This document shows, piece by piece, positions 6,754-14,112 of a stretch of 27,708 nucleotides of DNA. The notes under the pieces are model-generated. The model did no database searches, was not told the origin of the DNA, and saw only the letters and a list, made by a program, of their open reading frames with translations. The stretch is from the NCBI GenBank assembly GCA_041650175.1, contig JBAZLS010000012.1, forward strand, positions 1-27,708. Direction: 5' to 3'. The first letter of the stretch is position 1. Every line of letters begins with the position of its first letter. The DNA is from Minisyncoccus sp041650175. Lineage in GTDB: Bacteria; Patescibacteriota; Minisyncoccia; Minisyncoccales; Minisyncoccaceae. Both the position numbers and the translations under genes were made by a program.

Positions 6754-7902
6754 TTAATTTATGTTGTATGTTTTTTTGAGTTTTTGAATGCGAGCATAGG
6801 ACTCATAAATCTTTTTTTCGTCTATTTCTCCGCTTGCAACTGCTTGGTAAATTGCATCAATTGTTTTTGATGGAGCTTTTTCATCATATATTTTTATATT
6901 ATTGGAAATAATTAGCATATCACAGCCAGCATTGATAGCTTTTACGGCTGCTTTTTCTTCCCCATAATGTTCTGTTATTGCACCCATTTGCATATCGTCT
7001 GAGATAATGACTCCTTTGAATTTGAGAGTACTTCGGAGCAATCCTTGAAGAAAAGTTTTAGATAGCGTAGCTGGATATTCTTTATCGATATTTTGATTGA
7101 CGATATGAGCGGTCATAATAATGTCATTATATCCGTTTTGGATGAGATAAGCATAGGGGATTAATTCTTTGACACTGTATGTATTTGTAATATCTACCAT
7201 ACCAAGATGGCTATCTGACGTAGAGCTTCCGTGTCCTGGAAAATGCTTGATGGCTGAAATAATTTTTTCTTGATGTAATCCTTCGATGAATTTGTTTGCA
7301 TAAATGAATACTTTTGATGGGTCATCGCTAAAAGATCTTTCAAGATATCCGATTACGGGGTTTGTCGGATTAACATTGACATCGACAACTGGAGCAAAAT
7401 CAAGATTAAATCCTAATTCTTTCAATTCTGATCCAATTTTCTGGCCTTCGATCTTTGCAGTATCTGCATTATTAGTCAGTCCAATTTTTTCCGCACTTAT
7501 AATATTTGTGAATCCATATTTTTCTTTGAGTCTATTAACATATCCGCCTTCTGAATCAACGGCGACGAATATTGATGAATTTGCATATTTTTTAATATTT
7601 GCGATTAATTTTTTTGTCTGTTCTGGACTTTCAATATTTCTTTTCATTATTCCACTAGAGGGATTGTCTTTATCAAAAAGAATAATTCCTCCAATGTTAT
7701 TATTTTTGATTTCTTTTACAATATATGAGTCTTGATCGACTTCTAATCCGCGGAAACCAATAACAATCATTTGTCCGATCATATTCCTTAATTCTTTTTC
7801 TTTATTTGCTTTATTTATTGTAGTTGCAAAAGATATTGAAAAAATAAATAATATAGCTATCAGAATAACTGGAAATATTATTCTTGTGCGATTGTATTTC
7901 AT
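6754..7902 (-). CDS. Membrane-anchored GH3 beta-N-acetylhexosaminidase (NagZ-like)
   Basis: The 382-residue protein starts with a basic tip and a hydrophobic segment (about residues 8-26), a signal peptide or anchor. The glycoside hydrolase family 3 barrel follows: DSEGG, the catalytic histidine loop KHFPGHGSSTSDSH (K219 onward) and the nucleophile motif SDDMQMG (D302/D303). Such enzymes remove N-acetylglucosamine from peptidoglycan or other glycans. Export would place it on cell-wall material outside the membrane, unlike cytoplasmic NagZ of Gram-negatives. It is transcribed divergently from the superoxide-reductase fusion, with only 47 nt between them. Substrate specificity beyond the family is inference. 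Confidence 0.9.
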   Translation of the reverse strand: MKYNRTRIIFPVILIAILFIFSISFATTINKANKEKELRNMIGQMIVIGFRGLEVDQDSYIVKEIKNNNIGGIILFDKDNPSSGIMKRNIESPEQTKKLIANIKKYANSSIFVAVDSEGGYVNRLKEKYGFTNIISAEKIGLTNNADTAKIEGQKIGSELKELGFNLDFAPVVDVNVNPTNPVIGYLERSFSDDPSKVFIYANKFIEGLHQEKIISAIKHFPGHGSSTSDSHLGMVDITNTYSVKELIPYAYLIQNGYNDIIMTAHIVNQNIDKEYPATLSKTFLQGLLRSTLKFKGVIISDDMQMGAITEHYGEEKAAVKAINAGCDMLIISNNIKIYDEKAPSKTIDAIYQAVASGEIDEKKIYESYARIQKLKKTYNIN

Positions 7903-7949
7903 CTTTTCTTGTATTATAATAATCTTATAAATTGTTTATATTATAAATT

Positions 7950-8672
7950 ATGAATCAAATAAAACAGATATGCAAGTGTAACATTTGCGGTAATATCGTC
8001 GAAATTTTGCATGCTGGAGTTGGCAACCTTGTTTGTTGTAATCAGCCAATGGAAAAATTAGTTGAAAAAACTCAACAAGAAGAAGGATTTGAAAAACATT
8101 TGCCCGTTATCGAGAAAAAAGGAAGCCTTATAAAAATAAAAGTTGGCGATGTCTTACATCCAATGGAAGATACTCATTTCATAGAGTGGATAGAAGTAGT
8201 AGAAGATGGCGTTTCTTATAGGAAAATGCTGAATCCTGGCCAGTCTCCAGAAATGCAAATAGAAGTTGGAGATGGTGAAATTTTTGTCAGGTCTTTTTGT
8301 AACATCCATGGAGTATGGAAAAGTGATAAAATAATTAAAGGAGAGACTGGGAAAATAAGTTTTAACCAGTTTGAAAAAGTTGATTTAAGAATTGCAAAAG
8401 TTCTTGAGGCAGTAGCCTTAGATGGTTCTGATAAACTTTTAAAATTAAGCGTTGAGATGGGAGATGAGACTAGGCAAATACTTGCTGGTATCGGAAAGTT
8501 TTATAAACCGGAAGAGTTAGTTGGTAAAAAAATAGTCATAGTTGCTAATTTGGAGCCAAGAATGCTTCTTGGACAAGAGAGCCAAGGAATGATCTTAGCT
8601 GCTAAGGATGAAGAAAATCTTTCTGTATTAGTCGTAGAGAAAGGTATTGCTTCAGGAATAAAAATAAGTTAA
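7950..8672 (+). CDS. Desulfoferrodoxin-type superoxide reductase fused to a tRNA-binding (Trbp111/MetRS-beta) domain
   Basis: Residues 1-~126 form a complete desulfoferrodoxin. Cys10, Cys13, Cys29 and Cys30 suit the rubredoxin-like Fe(Cys)4 centre. The catalytic Fe(His)4Cys site is present as EKH (48-50), H70, H76, C117 and H120. The enzyme reduces superoxide to peroxide without releasing oxygen. Residues ~139-240 form an OB-fold tRNA-binding domain of the EMAPII/Trbp111/MetRS C-terminal type (FEKVDLRIAKVLEA, GSDKLLKL, RQILAGIGKFY, VANLEPRMLLGQESQGMILAA). Both domains look intact and the frame is continuous. The start fits the family, and a TATATT at 7937-7942 would give a leaderless mRNA. 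I do not know of this domain pairing as an established family. SIMPL follows after 9 nt. Confidence 0.92.
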   Translation: MNQIKQICKCNICGNIVEILHAGVGNLVCCNQPMEKLVEKTQQEEGFEKHLPVIEKKGSLIKIKVGDVLHPMEDTHFIEWIEVVEDGVSYRKMLNPGQSPEMQIEVGDGEIFVRSFCNIHGVWKSDKIIKGETGKISFNQFEKVDLRIAKVLEAVALDGSDKLLKLSVEMGDETRQILAGIGKFYKPEELVGKKIVIVANLEPRMLLGQESQGMILAAKDEENLSVLVVEKGIASGIKIS

Positions 8673-8681
8673 ATAAAAATT

Positions 8682-9524
8682 ATGAATAAAAAAAAAGAAG
8701 TTGTTTTAAATAAGGATGAAGTTTATTGTAATTGTAATGATCATGTATTTTTTGAAACGAAAATTTTTAAATTGTTATTTTTTATTTTCATTTTGTTTCT
8801 GGTATTTTTTGCTTGTATATCAACTCAAAAAATGATAAAGGAAAAAAATTCAGTTCTTACTCCTGAAACAGAAGCCAATTTTATCAATATTAATAAGACA
8901 GGAACTGTGTATGCAGTCCCTAGCGTCGGTTTAATCAGTTTGAATTCGACAATCAGCGCAAAAACTATTGCTGAAGCCTTGAAGCAAAATAATGAAAGAA
9001 TCTCTCGTGTTGTCATTTTTTTGAAGTCTCAAGGAATTGCTAGCGAGGATATTAAAACTTCTAATTTTAATGTATATCCGAATTATGAATGGATAAAAAC
9101 TGAAGATACATTTTCTAATGTAACAACCGAAGGACAAAGAAAAATTGCTGGTTATGAAGTATCTCAAACAACAGAAGTCAAGATACGGGATTTGAATAAA
9201 ATAGGATTGGTTATTGATGGAGCAATCGAAGCTGGAATTAATAATGTCAGCGATTTAAGCTTTGTAGTTGAAGATGAAGATGCTGCAAGAGCTCAAGCTA
9301 GAGAAAAAGCAATCAGCGCTGCAAAAATTGAAGCTCAGAATATTGCCGACAAGCTTGGAGTCAAACTTGGAAGTGTGAGCAATTATAATGAATCATTTTC
9401 GATTCCGAGTTATCGTAGTTCTGTAGGTTATGAAAAGGCAATGGATTCGTCTTTGCCAACAGCTGTTGAAATCGGAAAAAATAAAATAGAAGTAACGGTT
9501 AATCTTTCATTTAAAATCAATTAA
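8682..9524 (+). CDS. Membrane-anchored SIMPL (DUF541) domain protein
   Basis: The 280-residue protein has a short cytoplasmic tip with a few Cys (residues 16-18), one transmembrane helix at about 30-48, and an extracytoplasmic SIMPL domain from about 66 to the end. Family features include ISAKTIAEALKQNNERISRVVIFLKSQGI, the SNFNVYPNYEW strand and the C-terminal VEIGKNKIEVTVNLSFKI. SIMPL proteins (E. coli YggE, BP26) oligomerise and are linked to oxidative or envelope stress by an unclear mechanism. The gene lies 9 nt after the superoxide-reductase fusion and 11 nt before FKBP, so the three probably form one transcript with a stress or envelope-quality theme. Confidence 0.88.
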   Translation: MNKKKEVVLNKDEVYCNCNDHVFFETKIFKLLFFIFILFLVFFACISTQKMIKEKNSVLTPETEANFININKTGTVYAVPSVGLISLNSTISAKTIAEALKQNNERISRVVIFLKSQGIASEDIKTSNFNVYPNYEWIKTEDTFSNVTTEGQRKIAGYEVSQTTEVKIRDLNKIGLVIDGAIEAGINNVSDLSFVVEDEDAARAQAREKAISAAKIEAQNIADKLGVKLGSVSNYNESFSIPSYRSSVGYEKAMDSSLPTAVEIGKNKIEVTVNLSFKIN

Positions 9525-9535
9525 AGAATAATAAA

Positions 9536-10087
9536 ATGGAAAACGAAGCAGGAAAAAATAGAGCAATAATTAAAAATATTGCATGGGTGCTTGTTGCTAT
9601 TTCGATAATTGCTTGTTGTTATTATGCGATTGTTTTAATAGGCAAAAATAATAAGATTGAGGAGGAACGTAAGAATGAAGCAGTAAAAAATATCAAGGAT
9701 AATGAAAAAAAAGAAATGGAGCAAGAAAATAATATTAAAACCACAACAGATCAATCAAAGGCAGATCAACTAAAAATAGAAATATTAAAAGAAGGCACTG
9801 GCACTGCTGTTACAAAGGCAGGAGATGTGATTACTGTCCATTATACTGGAACTTTAGTTAATGGAAATAAATTTGATTCTAGTGTAGACAGGAATGTTCC
9901 TTTTGAATTCACTCTTGGCGCAGGATATGTCATAAAAGGATGGGATCAAGGCTTGCTTGGAATGAAGATTGGAGAAAAAAGAAAGTTGACTATACCTTCT
10001 AATTTAGGCTATGGAAAAACTGGCAATGGAGTTATCCCTGCTGATGCAACCCTTATTTTTGATGTTGAATTACTAAAAATAAAATAA
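9536..10087 (+). CDS. Membrane-anchored FKBP-type peptidyl-prolyl isomerase
   Basis: The 183-residue protein has an N-terminal transmembrane helix (about 13-36), a charged coiled linker (about 37-72), and one FKBP domain. The domain shows GDVITVHYTGTLVNGNKFDSS, FTLGAGYVIKGWDQGLLGMKIGEKRKLTIP, YG, and ADATLIFDVELLKI. The typical active-site aromatics (Y, F, W) are present, so prolyl isomerase activity is likely. The linker orientation places the domain outside the membrane, where it would help fold exported proteins. It is last in the run with the superoxide-reductase fusion and SIMPL, and is closed by the terminator at 10119. Confidence 0.93.
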   Translation: MENEAGKNRAIIKNIAWVLVAISIIACCYYAIVLIGKNNKIEEERKNEAVKNIKDNEKKEMEQENNIKTTTDQSKADQLKIEILKEGTGTAVTKAGDVITVHYTGTLVNGNKFDSSVDRNVPFEFTLGAGYVIKGWDQGLLGMKIGEKRKLTIPSNLGYGKTGNGVIPADATLIFDVELLKIK

Positions 10088-10118
10088 TCAGATAAATTAT
10101 TATTCGTAAAAATAAGCT

Positions 10119-10150
10119 AAAAAGCAGATTTGTTGATCTGCTTTTTGTTT
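10119..10150 (+). terminator. Rho-independent terminator after the FKBP gene
   Basis: AAAAAGCAGAT (10119-10129) pairs with ATCTGCTTTTT (10136-10146), followed by further T. Confidence 0.85.
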
Positions 10151-10199
10151 ATAAGTGATTTTAAGATTCTTATGTTTTATGATATATTTGTTATATATT

Positions 10200-10421
10200 A
10201 TGTTAATCAAAGTAAAAGTAATCCCTTCTTCTCGAGTAGAATCAATCATAAAAAAGAAAGAAGATTCTTTTGAAGTTTGTGTTCGAGAGCCTCCGATTGA
10301 AGGAATAGCAAGTCAAAGAGTCTTTCAAGTTTTGGCTGATTATTTCCAAATAGAAAAAGGAAAAATACGATTAATCAGAGGATCCAAAAAAAGAAATAAG
10401 ATTTTTGAAATATTAGATTAA
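10200..10421 (+). CDS. DUF167 (YggU) family protein
   Basis: The 73-residue frame from ATG 10200 matches DUF167: IKVKVIPSSRVESIIKK, the central VREPPIEGIASQRVFQVLADYF and the final KIRLIRGSKKRNKIFEI. A longer frame opens at 10155, but its 15 extra residues are hydrophobic and not part of the family, so 10200 is preferred. A TGATATATT -10 element at 10180-10188 supports a very short leader. The biochemical role of DUF167 is unknown. The truB start follows one base after the stop, suggesting co-transcription. Confidence 0.85.
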   Translation: MLIKVKVIPSSRVESIIKKKEDSFEVCVREPPIEGIASQRVFQVLADYFQIEKGKIRLIRGSKKRNKIFEILD

Positions 10422-10422
10422 A

Positions 10423-11070
10423 ATGGAAAAAATAATTCCTATTTATAAACCAGTCGGTTTTTCAAGTTTTGATATTGTAAAGAAATTTAAAAAAGAATCT
10501 GGCTTTGTCAAAAAGATCGGACATGGCGGGACCCTTGATCCATTTGCATGCGGAGTTCTGCTTTTATTATTAGGAGATGCAACGAAGAAATTTGAAGAAA
10601 TAAGAAAATGGAGAAAAATTTATTTAGCAGGAATAAGACTTGGAGCGTTTTCTTCGACTCAGGATGTTTCAGGAAATATTGAGATGTTTGATTGTGAGAG
10701 AATTTCTTTGACGTCAATAAGAGATATTTTAAATAATATGTCTAATAAAGATATAATACAGAAGGTTTCGCCTTTTTCTGCCGCAAAACATAATGGCCAA
10801 CCACTTTATAAGTTTGCAAACAAAGGCATAATAATTGAAAAAAGGAAAAAAATTTTCTTAGGAAATATTGAAGTAGTTTCTTATAAATGGCCATTATTAA
10901 CAATTAGAGTTGAAGCTTTGGGCGGAGCTTATATAAGGCAATTGGCAGAAGATTTCGGTGTTGAAGCTGGTTGTAAGTGTTTTGTTTATTTTCTTGAAAG
11001 AGAGAAAGTTGGAGAATATGATATTTCTAATTGTTATAAGATTGATAAATTTAATAATATTTTAAATTAG
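10423..11070 (+). CDS. truB: tRNA pseudouridine-55 synthase
   Basis: TruB converts U55 in the T-loop of tRNAs to pseudouridine. The 215-residue protein shows the PIYKPVGFSSFDIV N-terminus and the catalytic block GHGGTLDPFACGVL with Asp39 as nucleophile. The KxY motif appears as WRKIYLAGIRLGAFSSTQD. The PPFSA-like block reads VSPFSAAKHNGQPLYKFA, followed by GGAYIRQLAEDFG. GHGG and FACG vary slightly from the usual GHAG and LATG. It is short because the C-terminal PUA-like extension is missing, as is common in small genomes. Spacing to the next gene is one base. Confidence 0.95.
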   Translation: MEKIIPIYKPVGFSSFDIVKKFKKESGFVKKIGHGGTLDPFACGVLLLLLGDATKKFEEIRKWRKIYLAGIRLGAFSSTQDVSGNIEMFDCERISLTSIRDILNNMSNKDIIQKVSPFSAAKHNGQPLYKFANKGIIIEKRKKIFLGNIEVVSYKWPLLTIRVEALGGAYIRQLAEDFGVEAGCKCFVYFLEREKVGEYDISNCYKIDKFNNILN

Positions 11071-11071
11071 T

Positions 11072-11521
11072 ATGGAAGAATTCAATCAATTCCTAATGAA
11101 TAAGGCAATATTATCTAGTATTTTGGCGTGGTTTATAGCACAGACAACAAAAGCTATTTTTTTAACTATTAAAAATCGGAAATTCAGATTTAATTTATAT
11201 TCTTTACCTGGAGGATTTCCATCATCTCATAGCGCTACTTGCGTTGCATTGGTGACTGCAATAGGATTAATTGATGGGTTGAATAGTTCTGTTTTTGCTG
11301 TTTCGGTAATCTTAGCTGTATTTATAATATATGATGCAAAAGTAATAAGAGTAGCTGCTGGCAAACAGGCTCAGTCTCTAAATAAGGTTTTAGATATGAT
11401 AGAAGAAGATACGGGAGAGAGAATAGAAAAATTAAAGGAAATATTAGGACACAGCTTGCTTGAAATATTATGCGGCGGACTTATTGGTGTTTTAGCGGCT
11501 TTAATAATTTGCTTATGGTAG
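11072..11521 (+). CDS. Divergent PAP2-family membrane phosphatase (DUF212)
   Basis: The 149-residue membrane protein has PGGFPSSHSA (46-55), carrying the phosphatase SxH signature, and DAKVIRVAAGKQAQSLN near 89-104, which replaces the family's VRRAAGxQA. Hydrophobic segments lie at about 12-33, 54-87 and 128-149. The family is related to acid phosphatase/vanadium haloperoxidase and probably acts on lipid phosphates, although activity has seldom been shown. It may serve the same lipid carrier cycle as UppP, two genes downstream. Its end overlaps the prmC start by 7 nt. Confidence 0.88.
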   Translation: MEEFNQFLMNKAILSSILAWFIAQTTKAIFLTIKNRKFRFNLYSLPGGFPSSHSATCVALVTAIGLIDGLNSSVFAVSVILAVFIIYDAKVIRVAAGKQAQSLNKVLDMIEEDTGERIEKLKEILGHSLLEILCGGLIGVLAALIICLW

Positions 11522-12162
11522 AAGTACCAGATGAATATAAAGCTGGATTTAAGTTTTTTTTGGGTCAAAAAATTGATTTATCAAAATATCCTCTGATACC
11601 AAGAAAGGAAACAGAATATTGGGTTTTTGAAGCCATAAAAGAAATTGCTAGCAAGAAGAAGGCTTTCTGCTTGGATCTGTTTTCTGGTTCTGGGTGTATT
11701 GGTATTGCTGTTTTAAAAAATACTGATGCTTTTTGTGATTTTGGAGAAATAAATGATAACTTTTTAGAACAAATAAGAATTAATATTGCGTTAAATGATA
11801 TCAACGGTGATAAATATTCTGTTTTTAAAACAGATATTTTTTCTGGAATTAATAAAAAATATGATTATATCTTAGCTAACCCTCCTTATGTAGCAGAAAA
11901 AAGAATTAACGAGGTAGGAAAAGATGTTCTTGCTTTTGAGCCAAAAATCGCTTTATTCTCTGGAGAAGATGGAATGAATGCAATAGAAAAATTTTTGCAT
12001 GAAGCAAGAAATTATCTTAACGATAAAGGAATTATTTTTTTAGAATTTGATCCTGAGCAAGAAAAACAGATAGATTATATTTTGAAAAAAGAAAAATATT
12101 CTAATTGGAAATTTTTTTATGATCAGTTCAAATTGGTTCGTTTCGTAAGAGCGGTTTTATAA
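11515..12162 (+). CDS. prmC: PrmC/HemK-type protein glutamine methyltransferase lacking the N-terminal domain
   Basis: The likely product from ATG 11515 is 215 residues. It shows IPRKETEYWV (28-37, the family's PRxETE), SAM motif I DLFSGSGCIGIAVL (54-67) and the catalytic NPPYV (122-126) that binds the target glutamine. PrmC methylates the GGQ glutamine of release factors. Typical PrmC proteins have ~280 residues with a five-helix N-terminal domain that recognises the release factor, and that domain is missing here. A frame opens at 11470, but the added residues do not resemble the family, and ATG 11515 overlaps the previous stop by 7 nt, which is typical translational coupling. Another N5-glutamine or rRNA/protein target is possible. 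Confidence 0.85.
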   Translation: MVEVPDEYKAGFKFFLGQKIDLSKYPLIPRKETEYWVFEAIKEIASKKKAFCLDLFSGSGCIGIAVLKNTDAFCDFGEINDNFLEQIRINIALNDINGDKYSVFKTDIFSGINKKYDYILANPPYVAEKRINEVGKDVLAFEPKIALFSGEDGMNAIEKFLHEARNYLNDKGIIFLEFDPEQEKQIDYILKKEKYSNWKFFYDQFKLVRFVRAVL

Positions 12163-12179
12163 ATATTAATGTTATTAAA

Positions 12180-12929
12180 ATGGATTATCTAATTTATATT
12201 TTTTTAGGTTTTTTGCAAGGTGTTTTTGAGTGGCTGCCGGTTTCCAGCAAGGGAATAGTTTCTTTAGCTGTTAATTATTTTAATATCCAAAATGTTAATC
12301 CTTTAGATCTTGCATTGTTTCTTCACGTGGGGACATTGCTTGCTACTTTTATTTATTTTTGGAAAGATATTCGTGATTTGATTCTGTTCAAAGATAAAAA
12401 ATTCGTAAAATTTTTTATAATAGTTTCGTTTATTTCTGGAACATTAGGGTTTTTAATTTATAAATTAACAAAGAATTTTGCAGATGGCTCTACTTTACTT
12501 TTTGTAGTAGGTTTGGGTTTGTTATTGACTTCATTTTTTCAGAGTAGAAAAATCAAAATTAAGTCAAGTAATACGATGTCAGCAATTATCGTGGGATTGC
12601 TTCAATCGCTTTCGGCAATTCCTGGGGTTTCAAGGTCAGGATCAACAATTTTTGGATTATCTTTAAGCGAAAATGATCCAGAAAAAATATTGAGATATTC
12701 TTATCTTATATCAATTCCAGTAGTTCTTGGGGCTGATATTTATTTGCAAAAAGAAAATTTAGTCCAATTATCACCAGAAATCTTAGTAGCAATCATTTTT
12801 AGTTTTATATTTGGGATATTATCTTTAAAAATACTTTTGACTTTTTCTAAAAAAATAAATTTTTCATTATTTACATTGTTTTTCGGACTTCTTTGTATTG
12901 CAGGAGCTATAATCGCTTTAATTAAATAG
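12180..12929 (+). CDS. uppP: Undecaprenyl-diphosphate phosphatase
   Basis: The 249-residue multi-helix protein has the two BacA/UppP signatures: FEWLPVSSKG (about 16-25) and IPGVSRSGSTIF (about 147-158). It dephosphorylates undecaprenyl diphosphate at the membrane to recycle the carrier for cell-wall synthesis, and it gives bacitracin tolerance. The usual EWLPVSSSGH reads EWLPVSSKGI here, so the family's Ser-Gly-His end is altered. The length is slightly below the usual ~265. It lies 17 nt after prmC and 3 nt before the next gene, within one operon. Confidence 0.94.
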   Translation: MDYLIYIFLGFLQGVFEWLPVSSKGIVSLAVNYFNIQNVNPLDLALFLHVGTLLATFIYFWKDIRDLILFKDKKFVKFFIIVSFISGTLGFLIYKLTKNFADGSTLLFVVGLGLLLTSFFQSRKIKIKSSNTMSAIIVGLLQSLSAIPGVSRSGSTIFGLSLSENDPEKILRYSYLISIPVVLGADIYLQKENLVQLSPEILVAIIFSFIFGILSLKILLTFSKKINFSLFTLFFGLLCIAGAIIALIK

Positions 12930-12932
12930 ATT

Positions 12933-13631
12933 ATGATTAGCAGTGAAGTTATTTCGAAACTAAAGAAAGTAGCAGATAAAGAACAAGCAAAAGTGTTATC
13001 TGGTTTTTTTAAAACCGGAAAAGGGCAATATGGCGAGAGTGATATCTTTTGGGGAATAAAGGTTCCTGTAATTAGAGTTATTGCAAAGGAATTCCAAATA
13101 CCCATGGAACAAATTCAGATATTGCTTGATTATCCAGTTCATGAAGTGCGATTTGCTGGTTTAATGATACTAATCAAGGAGTATGAAAAAGGAGATGAGA
13201 AAAAAAGAAAAAAGATTTTTGATTTATATATAAAAAATATCAAGAAAAATATAAATAATTGGGATTTAGTTGACCTTTCGTGTCCTCAGATTGTCGGTAA
13301 TTTTCTTTTTGAAAAAGAAAAAGATATTTTGTACAAATTAGCAAAGTCCAGCAATTTATGGGAAAAAAGAGTTGCGATGATTTCAACTTTTTATTTTATA
13401 AAAAAAAATGATTTTAAGGATGCCTTATCTTTGGCAGAAATATTATTGAATGATAAGCATGACTTGATAAATAAGGCGGTCGGATGGATGTTACGGGAGG
13501 TTGGAAAAAGAGATGAGGATATTGAAAGGAAATTTTTGGAAAAGTATTATAGAGAGATGCCGAGAACTGCACTTCGATATGCTATTGAAAAAATGAACGA
13601 AAAAGAAAGAAGGTATTATTTGAAAAAATAG
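12933..13631 (+). CDS. AlkD-like DNA alkylation repair (HEAT-repeat) protein
   Basis: The 232-residue all-helical protein matches the DNA-alkylation-repair family. It shows YGESDIFWGIKVPVIR near the N-terminus and NNWDLVDLSCPQIVG in the middle. The long conserved stretch LWEKRVAMISTFYFIKKNDF, LAEILLNDKHDLINKAVGWMLREVGKRD and MPRTALRYAIEKM follows. AlkD removes bulky alkylated bases such as 3-methyladenine without flipping the base. The Trp and Asp of WDLVD are present. ATG 12933 directly follows uppP with no Shine-Dalgarno site. The last 19 nt of the gene are repeated at 13881-13899 together with the downstream hairpin. Confidence 0.93.
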   Translation: MISSEVISKLKKVADKEQAKVLSGFFKTGKGQYGESDIFWGIKVPVIRVIAKEFQIPMEQIQILLDYPVHEVRFAGLMILIKEYEKGDEKKRKKIFDLYIKNIKKNINNWDLVDLSCPQIVGNFLFEKEKDILYKLAKSSNLWEKRVAMISTFYFIKKNDFKDALSLAEILLNDKHDLINKAVGWMLREVGKRDEDIERKFLEKYYREMPRTALRYAIEKMNEKERRYYLKK

Positions 13632-13760
13632 AGGAAAATTCTTTTTCAGCATTGTCTTTTTCTTGAAGCGGGATTTTCAGGGCTTGAAAATCCCTTGCGT
13701 TCGAGCCAGTCACTCTCTCGAGTTCAAGAAAAAGACAAGCTTCAACGAATTTTGAGAAAG
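13613..13760 (+). repeat. Direct repeat copy 1, starting in the 3' end of the alkD-like gene
   Basis: This 148-bp segment is repeated at 13881-14040 (offset 268). It begins with the last 19 nt of the coding region and contains a nested hairpin. The 16-bp perfect arms are TTGTCTTTTTCTTGAA (13652-13667) and TTCAAGAAAAAGACAA (13723-13738). Between them lies GGGATTTTCA-GGGCT-TGAAAATCCC. An outer pair AAAATTC/GAATTTT closes it. The loop contains CAGTCAC. Confidence 0.85.
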
Positions 13761-13798
13761 ATCTATTTTTTGGTTGGGGTGATGAAGAAAAAAATGGT

Positions 13799-13819
13799 AG
13801 CTTGTTTTACAAGCTTTTT
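13799..13819 (+). terminator. Terminator-like hairpin (GTAGC type)
   Basis: AGCTTGT (13799-13805) pairs with ACAAGCT (13809-13815), followed by T residues and preceded by AAAATGGT. Confidence 0.6.
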
Positions 13820-13852
13820 ATTATTGATTTTTGCTTTTTACAAAAATATGGT

Positions 13853-13873
13853 AGCGACACTGTCGCTTTTTTT
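13853..13873 (+). terminator. Terminator-like hairpin (GTAGC type), second of the pair
   Basis: AGCGAC (13853-13858) pairs with GTCGCT (13862-13867), followed by seven T and preceded by AATATGGT. Confidence 0.6.
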
Positions 13874-13880
13874 AATGATT

Positions 13881-14040
13881 GTATTATTTGAAAAAATAGC
13901 GGAAAATTCTTTTTCGGCATTGTCTTTTTCTTGAAGCGGGATTTTCAGGGCTTGAAAATCCCTTGTGTTCGAGCCATCCGCCAGCTGGCGGAGCCTCTCG
14001 AGTTCAAGAAAAAGACAAGCTTCAACGAATTTTGAGCAAG
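13881..14040 (+). repeat. Direct repeat copy 2 carrying a 16-bp palindrome in its loop
   Basis: This copy matches 13613-13760 except for a few point changes and the loop. Where copy 1 has CAGTCAC, copy 2 has CA followed by TCCGCCAGCTGGCGGA (13977-13992). No gene is supported in 13632-14112. The rest of this stretch holds two terminator-like hairpins and the promoter of the next operon. Confidence 0.85.
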
Positions 14041-14062
14041 GGTTTGAATAATTAAAAAATCC

Positions 14063-14092
14063 TTGTGAGTTTTTTATTTTTTATGGTATCAT
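14063..14092 (+). promoter_or_regulatory. Candidate promoter of the membrane-ATPase operon
   Basis: TTGTGA (14063-14068) lies 18 nt from TATCAT (14087-14092), with an extended TGG immediately before the hexamer. The ATG follows 20 nt later, giving a leader of about 13 nt. Confidence 0.45.
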
Positions 14093-14112
14093 AAAAGAAA
14101 AATAATTTTATT

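Noticed and set aside
13695..13934. 79-codon plus-strand frame after the alkD-like gene
   Set aside because: It crosses two terminator-like hairpins and parts of both repeat copies, and the peptide is low-complexity.
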